DNA from: AC-32 sp035473395
GTDB lineage: Bacteria; Actinomycetota; Thermoleophilia; Gaiellales; Gaiellaceae
Reading direction: 5' to 3'
DNA length: 13,179 bases
Assembly: GCA_035473395.1 (NCBI GenBank)
Contig: DATIOF010000014.1
Span: forward strand, 1 to 13,179
The notes beneath the pieces were generated by a model. It made no database searches. It saw nothing but the letters and a program-made list of their open reading frames with translations, and was not told where the DNA came from. Below, piece by piece: positions 1 to 6,968 of the stretch (position 1 is its first letter; each line of letters opens with the position of its first letter). Made by a program: the position numbers and the translations under genes.

Positions 1-729
1 CGAGATCCGGCCGCCGTCGAGGATCTCCAGGAACTGCATGAAGCCCTTGCCGCGCTCGCCGAGCAGGTTGCCCTCGGGGACGGCGCAGTCGCGGAACGAC
101 AGCTCGCGCGTGTCCGAGGCGCGCCAGCCAAGCTTCTCCATTGGCGCCGAGATCTCGTAGCCCGGCGTACCGTTCGGGACGATCATGTTCGAGATCTCGT
201 CCTCGCCGGTGCGCGCCGTGATCGTCACGCAGGCCGTGATGTCGGTGCCGGCGTTGGTGATGAAGATCTTCGAGCCGTTCACGACCCACTCGCGGTCGCG
301 CAGCTCCGCAGTCGTGCGCGACGCCGCCGCGTCGGAGCCGGCGCCCGGCTCGGTCAGCCCGAACGCCGCCAGCTTGCGGCCGGAGGCGAGGTCGGGCAGC
401 CACTGCTGCTTCTGCTGCTCCGAGCCGAAGTTGAGGATCGGCATCGTCCCGAGCGAGGTGTGCGCCGCCATCGTGATCGCCACCGACGAGTCGATGCGCG
501 TCAGCTCCTCGACCGCGATCGCGTAGGAGAGCGTGTCGGTGCCCGCCCCGCCGTACTCCTCTGGGATCGGCATGCCCATCAGCCCGAGCTCGGCCAGCTC
601 TGCGACCAGCTCGTAGGGGAAGCGATGCTCGCGGTCCAGCTCGGCCGCGACCGGCGCGACGCGTTGTTCCGCGAACTCGCGGACGGTCGAGCGGACGAGC
701 TCGTGCTCGGGCGTCAGGTCGAGGTTCAC
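1..729 (-). CDS. Acyl-CoA dehydrogenase, N-terminal 243 residues (runs off left edge)
   Basis: Flavoprotein that oxidises an acyl-CoA to the 2,3-enoyl-CoA and passes electrons to ETF. Visible are the N-terminal helical domain (about residues 5-118), the middle beta domain with the family signature GLTEPGAGSD at 124-133, and FITNAG near 156-161. The C-terminal helical domain and catalytic glutamate lie outside the window. The start is a GTG inside a GTGA overlap with the pepA stop, so the two genes are probably translationally coupled. The family is certain; the substrate is not. The end FLEILDGGRIS resembles short/branched-chain enzymes in general. The surrounding carboxylase and hydratase genes make isovaleryl-CoA or another branched-chain substrate an attractive inference only. 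Confidence 0.95.
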   Translation of the reverse strand, partial: MNLDLTPEHELVRSTVREFAEQRVAPVAAELDREHRFPYELVAELAELGLMGMPIPEEYGGAGTDTLSYAIAVEELTRIDSSVAITMAAHTSLGTMPILNFGSEQQKQQWLPDLASGRKLAAFGLTEPGAGSDAAASRTTAELRDREWVVNGSKIFITNAGTDITACVTITARTGEDEISNMIVPNGTPGYEISAPMEKLGWRASDTRELSFRDCAVPEGNLLGERGKGFMQFLEILDGGRIS

Positions 730-2216
730 TCGGAGAGACGCGCAGCCAGCTCGACGATCAACCGAACGCCGTAGCCCGTTCCGCCGCGCTGGCTGAGGTA
801 GTCGCCGCGCGAGCGCTCGAGGAACGCCGGCCCCGCGATGTCGGCGTGGGCCCACGGGCCGTCGCCGGCGAACTCCTCCAGGAACTTGGCCGCGAGCACG
901 GCGCCCGCCTGGCGCAGGTCGGATGAGTTCTTCAGATCGGCGAAGACGGAGTCGACGTAGCGGCGGTAGCGCGGGTGCATCGGGAAGGGCCAGATGTGGT
1001 CGCCGCTCGTCTCGCCGGCAGCGAGGATCTCGTCGCGCCAGGCCTCGTCGTTGGCGAAGACGCCGGCGTAGAGGTCGCCGAGCGCGACCTCCATCGCTCC
1101 GGTCAGCGTGGCGAGGTCGAGCACGTGCGTCGCGCCCTGCTCCCGCGCGTACCAGAGCGCGTCGGCGAGCACGAGGCGGCCCTCGGCGTCGGTGTTGGTG
1201 ATCTCGATCGTCTTGCCGTTGGCTGCGGTGATGATGTCGCCCGGCCGGTAGGCGTGGCCGCTCGGCATGTTCTCGGAGGCAGCGGCGACGGTCAGCACGC
1301 GCACCGGCAGGCCGAGCTCGGCGATCGCGCCGGTGGCCTCGATCACGGCCGCGCCGCCGGCCATGTCGCCCTTCATGTCCTCCATGTGCAGCGAGGGCTT
1401 GAGCGAGATGCCGCCGGTGTCGAAGGTGATCGCCTTGCCGACGAGGCCGAGCACCACGTCTGTACGCGCCGGCTTCGGCGGGTCGTAGCGCAGCACCACG
1501 AGCCGCGCGGGGTTGTCGCTGCCCTGCGCGACCGCGGCCAGCGCGCCCATGCCGAGCTTCGCGATCTGGTCGGGGTCGAGTGCCTCGCTGCTGACGTGCT
1601 CGAGCGACGAGGCGATCTCCTGGGCGCGCGCGGCGAGCCGCTCCGGGGTGGTCTCGTTCGGCGGGCTGTTGACGAGGTCACGCGCGCGGTTCGTCCACTC
1701 CGCCACCGTCGCCGCGCGCTCGGCCGCCGCTTTCAGGCCGTCGGAGTCGCCAATCAGAACGAGGGAGGCGAGCTTCGACTTCGGCTCGTCGTGCTTCCAG
1801 CGCGCGGTCTCGTAACTGCCGATCGCGGTGCCCTCGACCAGCGCCCGCGCCTGCTCCTCGGCCGGGAGCTCCAGCGCGCCGTCGATCGCCCACGCAACGG
1901 TCTCCGCGTAGCCGCCCGTCTCGCGCGCGACGGCCGCGGCCGCCGTGCGCAGCGCGTCTGCGTCGATCTCCTCCCGCGGGCCGAGCCCGGCGACAGCCAC
2001 CCTGGGTGCGCCGAGCTTGCCGTCGACGTGCACGATCGAGACGCGGCCGGCTTCGCCTCGCAGTTCGCCCTCGGCCGCGAGCCGTCCGAGCAGTCCGTCG
2101 AGCTTCGAATCCAGTGCTGCTGCAGCGCCTGCCAGCTTGTTGTCACCGGCCAGCGGGACGGCGACGACGTCGGCTTCGACCTGATCGGGCGTCACCGCCT
2201 GGACTTCGACTTGCAT
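726..2216 (-). CDS. pepA: Leucyl aminopeptidase (M17 family)
   Basis: Cytosolic two-metal aminopeptidase that releases N-terminal residues, often leucine, from peptides. At 496 aa it is close to the 503 aa of E. coli PepA. The variable N-terminal domain covers about 1-165 and the catalytic domain about 175-496. The M17 signature NTDAEGRL lies at 341-348. Metal and catalytic residues expected from the family are in place: K261, D266, K273, D284, D343, E345 and R347. The ATG at 2216 is preferred because TAGCAT lies 9 nt upstream, consistent with a leaderless transcript. It is first in a two-gene unit with the acyl-CoA dehydrogenase and divergent from the 98-aa gene across 43 bp. Confidence 0.97.
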   Translation of the reverse strand: MQVEVQAVTPDQVEADVVAVPLAGDNKLAGAAAALDSKLDGLLGRLAAEGELRGEAGRVSIVHVDGKLGAPRVAVAGLGPREEIDADALRTAAAAVARETGGYAETVAWAIDGALELPAEEQARALVEGTAIGSYETARWKHDEPKSKLASLVLIGDSDGLKAAAERAATVAEWTNRARDLVNSPPNETTPERLAARAQEIASSLEHVSSEALDPDQIAKLGMGALAAVAQGSDNPARLVVLRYDPPKPARTDVVLGLVGKAITFDTGGISLKPSLHMEDMKGDMAGGAAVIEATGAIAELGLPVRVLTVAAASENMPSGHAYRPGDIITAANGKTIEITNTDAEGRLVLADALWYAREQGATHVLDLATLTGAMEVALGDLYAGVFANDEAWRDEILAAGETSGDHIWPFPMHPRYRRYVDSVFADLKNSSDLRQAGAVLAAKFLEEFAGDGPWAHADIAGPAFLERSRGDYLSQRGGTGYGVRLIVELAARLSE

Positions 2217-2225
2217 CGCGGCGCG

Positions 2226-2231
2226 ATGCTA
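2226..2231 (-). promoter_or_regulatory. Candidate -10 element of pepA (TAGCAT)
   Basis: On the minus strand TAGCAT ends 9 nt before the pepA ATG, so transcription would begin at or within a few bases of the start codon. No convincing -35 hexamer and no Shine-Dalgarno sequence is seen. The same layout recurs before six other genes in the window, which is the main support. Confidence 0.55.
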
Positions 2232-2245
2232 GCCGACCGCCTTCG

Positions 2246-2251
2246 TAGCCT
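2246..2251 (+). promoter_or_regulatory. Candidate -10 element of the 98-aa gene (TAGCCT)
   Basis: TAGCCT is followed by 8 nt and the ATG at 2260. The spacing is identical to that before the SCP2-like gene at 5033. It lies 14 bp from the opposite-strand pepA -10, forming a compact divergent promoter pair in the 43-bp gap. Confidence 0.45.
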
Positions 2252-2259
2252 GCCGCCGC

Positions 2260-2556
2260 ATGAGGGGGGTTCACCTTCTGCGCGGTGGTGCCGATACAGG
2301 GCTCGTGGCACGCGGCATGTCACTGCGGCACCTGCGGCCGGCCCGTTTCCGACGGCGTCGTGCCGACGCGAGCGTCGAGGCGCTGACGTTTCGAATCTCC
2401 GCGCTCGTGGCGGAGCGCCAGGAGCTGCGGGACCGCGGCGCGAGCGAGTCTTCGCTCGAGCGGAACCGGCTTCAGCTGGCCCGCGCGCAGTGGGAGCTCG
2501 GGCATGCGCTGATCGACCGGCACCTGCCCGAGCCCGCCGAACAGCTCACCGCCTAG
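2260..2556 (+). CDS. Small helical protein of unknown function
   Basis: A 98-residue protein that I cannot assign to a named family. An arginine-rich N-terminal part (about 21-36) is followed by two predicted amphipathic helices, about 38-60 and 64-88. The second helix contains NRLQLARAQWELGHALIDRHLP, a pattern I associate loosely with small conserved actinobacterial hypothetical proteins. No signal peptide or membrane segment is evident. The ATG at 2260 is chosen because TAGCCT lies 8 nt upstream. GTG 2305 or ATG 2317 would give a shorter protein without the less convincing first 15-19 residues. Its stop shares a CTAG with the stop of the convergent oxidoreductase gene. Real coding is likely; function is unknown. 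Confidence 0.65.
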   Translation: MRGVHLLRGGADTGLVARGMSLRHLRPARFRRRRADASVEALTFRISALVAERQELRDRGASESSLERNRLQLARAQWELGHALIDRHLPEPAEQLTA

Positions 2557-3755
2557 ATCGCGCTCCAATCTCCGTGCGCCCCCGCGTGGAACTCGATCTC
2601 GACGGGCACGGCCGACTCGCGGGCCGCGTCGGGCAGTAGCTCGGATAGCGCGAGGTGTTCGGCGAGGAAGGGCGCCAGGTACCGGCCGACGATCTTCGCC
2701 GGTGGCCACCAGAGCGGCTCGGTGTCGACGACCGAGAGCGATGGGCTGCCCTCGGCGCGCAGGAAGCGCGGAGCCATGCCGGTCAGGAGCAGGCCTCGCA
2801 CGACGGGCCTGAACGGGCTGGGCTCGAGTTCTGCGCCGGCTCGCGCTGCGATTGACTCCGCTGCCGCGTCGGCCTGCTGGGCTGCGATCCCGCCCTGCTT
2901 GACCGGGAATCGCGTCGCGTCCCCCGCGGCCCAGACGTCGGTCTCGCCGGCGACCTGCCCAAACAGATCGGTGGCGAGGAAGCCGTGCGCATCGCCGAAG
3001 AGGCCGCGCAGGCGTGGTCCCTCGAGTCGCGGCAGCGCCACCGCTCGGTCGGCGCAAATCGAGCCGCCGGGCGCGATCGTCAGCTCGTCCTCGGCGAACA
3101 TGACCGGAGTGGTGCCGACGACGAGCTCGATCCCGCGTGCTGCGAGCAGCTCCGAGATCGCCGAACTGGCCGTCTGGCCGAACAGCTCCAGCGGCGCGTC
3201 CTCAGGTGTGACGAGGGTCACGGTCACGCGGGTGGCGCTCGCGTCGACGAGCCGGGCCCGGGCAAGCAGGGCGAGCTCATACAGTGGAAGCGCCCACCGG
3301 GCGCCGCTCGGAAGCGCGAACACGATGCTGTCGATCTCACCCGCCAGCGCGTCCTCGAGCAGCTGCGTCAGCTCTTCGGCCTGGGCCTGGCCGCGGAAGC
3401 ACAGCGCGCCGGGCACAGCGAGCGTCGGAACTGCGCCGGGAGCCAGCAGCAGCAGGTCGTACGGCAGCTCCTCGCCCTCGGCCGTCCGGGCGACGTGCCG
3501 GTCGGTGTCGACCTCTGAGACGCGGCCCTCGCGTAGCGTCGCCCCGGCCGCGTCGACCAGGCGCCGCAGCGGGAACGACCGAGGTCCGCGTCCATCGAGG
3601 GTGACGAGGAGCGGTCGGTAGACGAAGTACGGCTCGGGTGCGACGAGCTCGACCTCGACGAGGTCAGGCGCGAGTTCCCGCAGGGCCAACGCCGCCTCGA
3701 GCGCCGCGACGCCGCCTCCCACAATGAGAACCCTGGTTGTTCCGTGCCGCTGCAT
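2553..3755 (-). CDS. FAD-dependent NAD(P)/pyridine nucleotide-disulfide-type oxidoreductase (SQR/NDH-2-like)
   Basis: Predicted soluble or peripheral flavoprotein of 400 aa. The N-terminal dinucleotide-binding motif is RVLIVGGGVAALEAALAL (residues 8-25). The second FAD-contact motif, TDVWAAGDAT, lies at 272-281. The C-terminal region contains KIVGRYLAPFLAEHL (354-368), as in sulfide:quinone reductase-like relatives. Only two cysteines are visible (C119 and C234), so the three-cysteine redox set of classical sulfide:quinone oxidoreductases is absent; electron donor and acceptor are unknown. The ATG at 3755 is chosen because the Rossmann motif begins a few residues later; in-frame sequence upstream is antisense to the MFS gene. 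It is divergent from that exporter and convergent, with a 4-bp overlap, with the 98-aa gene. Its own promoter is not clear: CAGGAT lies 9 nt upstream. Confidence 0.9.
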   Translation of the reverse strand: MQRHGTTRVLIVGGGVAALEAALALRELAPDLVEVELVAPEPYFVYRPLLVTLDGRGPRSFPLRRLVDAAGATLREGRVSEVDTDRHVARTAEGEELPYDLLLLAPGAVPTLAVPGALCFRGQAQAEELTQLLEDALAGEIDSIVFALPSGARWALPLYELALLARARLVDASATRVTVTLVTPEDAPLELFGQTASSAISELLAARGIELVVGTTPVMFAEDELTIAPGGSICADRAVALPRLEGPRLRGLFGDAHGFLATDLFGQVAGETDVWAAGDATRFPVKQGGIAAQQADAAAESIAARAGAELEPSPFRPVVRGLLLTGMAPRFLRAEGSPSLSVVDTEPLWWPPAKIVGRYLAPFLAEHLALSELLPDAARESAVPVEIEFHAGAHGDWSAI

Positions 3756-3815
3756 CTCCCGGCCATCCTGTGCTCGAATCGACGGCCGCACATCGGCAGG
3801 CCCCCTGATCCGGAG

Positions 3816-3831
3816 TGCGGGGTTTCCCGCA
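3816..3831. promoter_or_regulatory. Perfect 6-bp inverted repeat in the -35 region of the MFS gene
   Basis: TGCGGG, a GTTT centre and CCCGCA form a perfect 16-bp dyad ending 2 bp before the TAGTCT -10 element. It sits in the 90-bp divergent gap between the oxidoreductase and the exporter. It could be an operator that blocks RNA polymerase at the exporter promoter. No regulator gene is adjacent, and GC-rich dyads arise by chance, so confidence is low. Confidence 0.3.
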
Positions 3832-3833
3832 GC

Positions 3834-3839
3834 TAGTCT
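3834..3839 (+). promoter_or_regulatory. Candidate -10 element of the MFS gene (TAGTCT)
   Basis: TAGTCT is followed by exactly 6 nt and the GTG at 3846, which would place transcription initiation on the first base of the start codon. The same hexamer precedes the SCP2-like gene. Confidence 0.55.
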
Positions 3840-3845
3840 CGGTCC

Positions 3846-5021
3846 GTGCGGGGCGAGCTCGACAAGCGGGCGATGGCGGTGCTCTCTGCCGGACACTGCG
3901 CGACCGACTTCTCTAACGGCGCCCTGCCGGCGCTGCTGCCGTTCATGGTCGACCGCTTCCGGCTCTCGTACACGCTGGCCGCGGTCGTGATGCTCGCCTC
4001 GACCGCCTCTTCGTCGCTCGTTCAGCCGCTCTTCGGCGCCTGGTCGGACCGGCGCGGGGCGCTCTGGCTGCTGCCGGCCGGGGTCGCGCTGGCGGGAGTC
4101 GGGATCGCGCTCGCCGCGGCGTCGCCGACGTACTGGCTCGTGCTGCTGCTGGTCGTGGTGTCCGGGCTCGGCGTGGCCGCCTACCACCCCGAGGGCTCGA
4201 AGTTCGCCGCCTACGCCAGCGGCGCCAAGCGGGCCAGCGGGATGAGCCTCTTCTCCGTCGGCGGGAACATCGGCTACGCGCTCGGCCCGACCGCGACCAC
4301 GCCGCTCGTGGTCGCGCTCGGCCTGACGGGTGGGCTGCTGCTCGCGCTGCCGGTGCTCGGAGTGGCGCTGGCTCTCCTGCTGGTGCTGCCGTTTCTCTCG
4401 AGCTTCGTGCCCGAGCCCGGCACCGGCGCCGCGGCGAGCGGGAAGGACCGGCCCGGCGCGCTTGCCCTGCTGCTCGGCGTGATCGCCTTCCGCAGCGTGG
4501 CCTGGTTCGGGCTGATCACCTTCGTGCCGCTCTGGGAGGTCTCGCTCGGACACTCGAAGGCGCACGGCTCGCACCTGCTCTCGCTGATGCTGCTCGCCGG
4601 CGGCCTCGGCACGCTGGCCGCGGGGCCGCTGGCCGACCGGCTCGGGCGGAGGCCCGTGCTGATCGCGAGCCTGGCGCTGACCGCGCCGCTGATTCTCGTC
4701 TACGTCCTCGTCGGGGGCGTCGCAGGCGCCGTTGCGCTTGCGTTCGTCGGCGTCTGCGTGATCTCGACCTTCGGCGTCACGATGGTGATGGCGCAGGAGT
4801 ACCTGCCGCGCCGGATCGGGATGGCGTCCGGCCTCTCGATCGGCCTGTCGATCGGCCTCGGCGGGATCGCGGCCGTGGGCCTGGGCGCGCTCGCCGACTC
4901 CGTGGACCTGCGCGCGGCCATGTACGCCGCGGCGGCAGCGCCGCTCGTGGCACTCGTGCTCGCCACGCTGCTGCCCTCAACTCGCCCGCAGCGGCGTCTC
5001 GCGCCTGAGCCGGTCCTGTAG
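3846..5021 (+). CDS. MFS transporter, fosmidomycin-resistance (Fsr)-like
   Basis: Inner-membrane secondary transporter of 391 aa with about 12 hydrophobic segments. It resembles the Fsr branch of the major facilitator superfamily: a first helix with GHCATDFSNGALPALLPF (17-34), the loop-2/3 motif GAWSDRR and the AAYHPEGSKFA region after helix 4. It probably exports a small hydrophilic or toxic compound by proton exchange, but the substrate cannot be read from sequence. A second GPLADRLGRRP motif begins the C-terminal half, as expected for the internal repeat. Start GTG 3846 is supported by TAGTCT 6 nt upstream and by the family N-terminus. It lies 11 bp before the SCP2-like gene and may be co-transcribed with it. 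Confidence 0.93.
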   Translation: MRGELDKRAMAVLSAGHCATDFSNGALPALLPFMVDRFRLSYTLAAVVMLASTASSSLVQPLFGAWSDRRGALWLLPAGVALAGVGIALAAASPTYWLVLLLVVVSGLGVAAYHPEGSKFAAYASGAKRASGMSLFSVGGNIGYALGPTATTPLVVALGLTGGLLLALPVLGVALALLLVLPFLSSFVPEPGTGAAASGKDRPGALALLLGVIAFRSVAWFGLITFVPLWEVSLGHSKAHGSHLLSLMLLAGGLGTLAAGPLADRLGRRPVLIASLALTAPLILVYVLVGGVAGAVALAFVGVCVISTFGVTMVMAQEYLPRRIGMASGLSIGLSIGLGGIAAVGLGALADSVDLRAAMYAAAAAPLVALVLATLLPSTRPQRRLAPEPVL

Positions 5022-5024
5022 TCT
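5019..5024 (+). promoter_or_regulatory. Candidate -10 element of the SCP2-like gene, overlapping the MFS stop codon
   Basis: TAGTCT begins with the TAG stop codon of the MFS gene and ends 8 nt before the ATG at 5033. The hexamer is identical to the one in front of the MFS gene itself. It would allow a separate leaderless transcript of the small gene in addition to read-through. Confidence 0.5.
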
Positions 5025-5032
5025 CGCCGCCG

Positions 5033-5338
5033 ATGGACAGCACACGGGAATTCTTCGAGGGGCTCGAGACGCGGGTCGACCCGGCCAAGGCCAAGGGGAT
5101 GACCGCGAGCTACAAGTTCGACATCGACGGCGCCGGCTCGTGGAACGTCGACGTGGACGACGGCAAGGTGACCGTCACCGAGAACGGCGGCGAGGCCGAC
5201 ACAACGATCTCGACCTCGGACGAGACCTTCATGAAGATCGCCAAGGGCGAGCAGAACCCGACCGCGGCCTACATGTCCGGCAAGCTCAAGGTGAGCGGCG
5301 ACCTGGGCCAGGCCATGAAGCTCCAGAAGCTCTTCTAG
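5033..5338 (+). CDS. SCP2 sterol-binding domain protein
   Basis: A single-domain 101-aa protein of the SCP2 family, which binds lipids or acyl-CoAs in a hydrophobic tunnel. Family features are the YKFDIDGAGSWNVDVDDGKV beta-hairpin region (22-41), the segment ADTTISTSDETFMKIAKGE (about 55-73) and the C-terminal helix after KVSGDLGQAMKLQKLF. It has no signal peptide or fused partner, so it is probably a cytoplasmic lipid- or acyl-CoA-binding protein. Its ligand is unknown. The start is supported by TAGTCT 8 nt upstream. The stop lies 3 bp from the stop of the convergent carboxylase gene. Confidence 0.92.
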   Translation: MDSTREFFEGLETRVDPAKAKGMTASYKFDIDGAGSWNVDVDDGKVTVTENGGEADTTISTSDETFMKIAKGEQNPTAAYMSGKLKVSGDLGQAMKLQKLF

Positions 5339-5341
5339 GCA

Positions 5342-6949
5342 CTACTCCTCCAGCTCGACCAGCACCGTGCCGCCCGCGACGCGGTCGCCTTCGGAGACGT
5401 GGACCGAGCGGACGGTCGCTTCGTAAGGAGAGACGACGGGCGTCTCCATCTTCATCGCCTCGAGCACGACCAGCGGCTGGCGCGGCTGGACGCGGTCGCC
5501 CTTGGCGACGAGCACCTTGATCACCGTGCCGGGCATCGGCGCGCTGAGCGAGCTCTGCTCATGCGCTCCTTGCTCGACCGACAGATCCGGGTCCGGCGGC
5601 GGGGCCGGCGGCGGCACGGGCAGGTTGAGCCGGAAGCCGCCGCGCCAGGGCGGGTCCGGCAGCCGCAGCGGCGGCGCCGAGAGCGGCGGGTGCTCGGTCA
5701 GGAACGCAGTGGTCGTCTCGCCGGCCCGCAGCGCCGGGTGCGCGACCAGCCAGCGCAGGAACGGCAGGTTCGTCACGACACCGCCGACCTCGGTCTCGGC
5801 CAGGGCTGCGGCCAGGCGGTCGAGTGCGTCGTCGCGGGTCGAGCCGTGCGCGATCAGCTTGGCGATCAGCGGGTCGTAGGACGTGCCGATCTCGTCGCCC
5901 TCCTCGACGCCGGCGTCGACGCGGATCCCGGTCGGCAGCCGCAGGCGCTCGAGCTGGCCGGTCTGGGGCAGGAACGTCTTCGGATCCTCGGCGTACACGC
6001 GAACCTCGACCGCGTGGCCGACGAGCCGCGGCTCGGCCGTGAGCGGCTCTTCCTGCGCGATCCTGAGCTGCTCGGCGACCAGGTCGGCGCCGCTGACGAG
6101 CTCGGTCACCGGATGCTCGACCTGGATCCGCCCGTTCAGTTCCAAGAACCAGAAGTCGCGTCCGTCGAGCATGAACTCGGCCGTGCCCGCGCTGCGGTAG
6201 CCGATCGCTTGCGCGAAGGCGACCGCAGCCTCGCTCATCCGCGCGCGCAGCTCCGGGTCGAGCGCGGGGGAGGGCGCCTCCTCGAGCACCTTCTGGTGGC
6301 GGCGCTGCACCGAGCACTCGCGTTCGCCAAGCGCGACGATCGTTCCCTGCGAGTCGCCGAGGAGCTGGATCTCGACGTGCCGAGGCCGCTCGACGTAGCG
6401 CTCGCAGAAGACGCGCTCATCGCCGAACGCCGCCTTCGCCTCGCGCTGCGCGGCCGCCAGGGCCTCGTCCAGCTCGGCCGCCTCGCGCACGACCCGCATT
6501 CCGCGCCCACCGCCGCCGGCCGCCGCCTTGATCATCAGCGGGAAGCCGATCTCGCCCGGCTCGCCCTGGGGCACGACAGGCACGCCTGCCTCGCGCGCCA
6601 GGCGCTTCGCCTCGAGCTTGTCGCCGCCCGCGCGCAGCGCCTCGGGCGGAGGACCGACCCAGGTCAACCCTGCGGACTCGACCGCCTCGGCGAAGTCGGC
6701 GTTCTCGGCCAGGAAGCCGTAGCCCGGATGGATCGCGTCCGCGCCGGTCTCCCGCGCCGCGCGCACCTGCTCGGCCGGGTCGAGATACGACGAGATGCGA
6801 ACCGCCTCGTCGGCCGAGCGCGCATGCAGCGAGCCGGCGTCGTCGTCCGGGGCGACCGCCACGGTCGCGATCCCGAGCTCGCGGCAAGCCCGGAAGACTC
6901 GCAACGCGATCTCGCCCCGGTTTGCCACGAGCAGCTTGCGCATCGCCAT
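5342..6949 (-). CDS. Acyl-CoA carboxylase alpha subunit: biotin carboxylase fused to BCCP (short form)
   Basis: Carboxylates its own biotin with ATP and bicarbonate, for transfer by a separate beta subunit. In 535 aa: biotin carboxylase N-domain (about 4-115, with NRGEIALRVFRAC and GYGFLAEN), ATP-grasp with KAAAGGGGRGMRVV (141-154), LGERECSVQRRHQK (207-220) and catalytic E270, N272, R274 in ELNGRIQVEHPVTE, then the C-domain to about 420. A proline-rich linker of about 50 residues follows, then a biotinyl domain (468-535) with EAMKM and biotin lysine K500. It is shorter than typical 600-700-aa MCC/PCC alpha subunits because no BT interaction domain fits between the two parts. Start ATG 6949 is chosen because TAGAGT lies 6 nt upstream; GTG 6952 and ATG 6943 are alternatives. 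The likely partner is the beta gene at 12060. Confidence 0.95.
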   Translation of the reverse strand: MAMRKLLVANRGEIALRVFRACRELGIATVAVAPDDDAGSLHARSADEAVRISSYLDPAEQVRAARETGADAIHPGYGFLAENADFAEAVESAGLTWVGPPPEALRAGGDKLEAKRLAREAGVPVVPQGEPGEIGFPLMIKAAAGGGGRGMRVVREAAELDEALAAAQREAKAAFGDERVFCERYVERPRHVEIQLLGDSQGTIVALGERECSVQRRHQKVLEEAPSPALDPELRARMSEAAVAFAQAIGYRSAGTAEFMLDGRDFWFLELNGRIQVEHPVTELVSGADLVAEQLRIAQEEPLTAEPRLVGHAVEVRVYAEDPKTFLPQTGQLERLRLPTGIRVDAGVEEGDEIGTSYDPLIAKLIAHGSTRDDALDRLAAALAETEVGGVVTNLPFLRWLVAHPALRAGETTTAFLTEHPPLSAPPLRLPDPPWRGGFRLNLPVPPPAPPPDPDLSVEQGAHEQSSLSAPMPGTVIKVLVAKGDRVQPRQPLVVLEAMKMETPVVSPYEATVRSVHVSEGDRVAGGTVLVELEE

Positions 6950-6955
6950 CACCGC

Positions 6956-6961
6956 ACTCTA
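6956..6961 (-). promoter_or_regulatory. Candidate -10 element of the biotin carboxylase gene (TAGAGT)
   Basis: On the minus strand TAGAGT is followed by 6 nt and ATG 6949. It lies in the 19-bp gap after the membrane-protein stop codon, so the carboxylase could be transcribed on its own. The hexamer and spacing are identical to those before the gene at 9466. Confidence 0.5.
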
Positions 6962-6968
6962 TGAGCGG

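Noticed and set aside
185..774. Two plus-strand open frames opposite the acyl-CoA dehydrogenase
   Set aside because: Both are antisense to well-conserved dehydrogenase sequence and show no motif.
975..2639. 554-codon plus-strand open frame opposite pepA
   Set aside because: It is antisense to the fully motif-supported pepA and has the Arg/Gly/Ala/Val/Leu-rich composition expected of a shadow frame in GC-rich DNA. No domain is visible.
3816..3831. The GC dyad as an intrinsic terminator
   Set aside because: No T-run follows, neither neighbouring gene ends there, and it sits directly upstream of a promoter-like hexamer; an operator is more likely if it is functional.
3756..4574. 273-residue N-terminal extension of the flavoprotein frame
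   Set aside because: The extra sequence is antisense to the MFS gene and charged/low-complexity. The Rossmann motif right after ATG 3755 marks the true N-terminus.
5399..6964. 521-codon plus-strand open frame opposite the biotin carboxylase
   Set aside because: Antisense shadow of a strongly supported gene; Arg/Leu/Asp-rich low-information protein with no recognisable motif.
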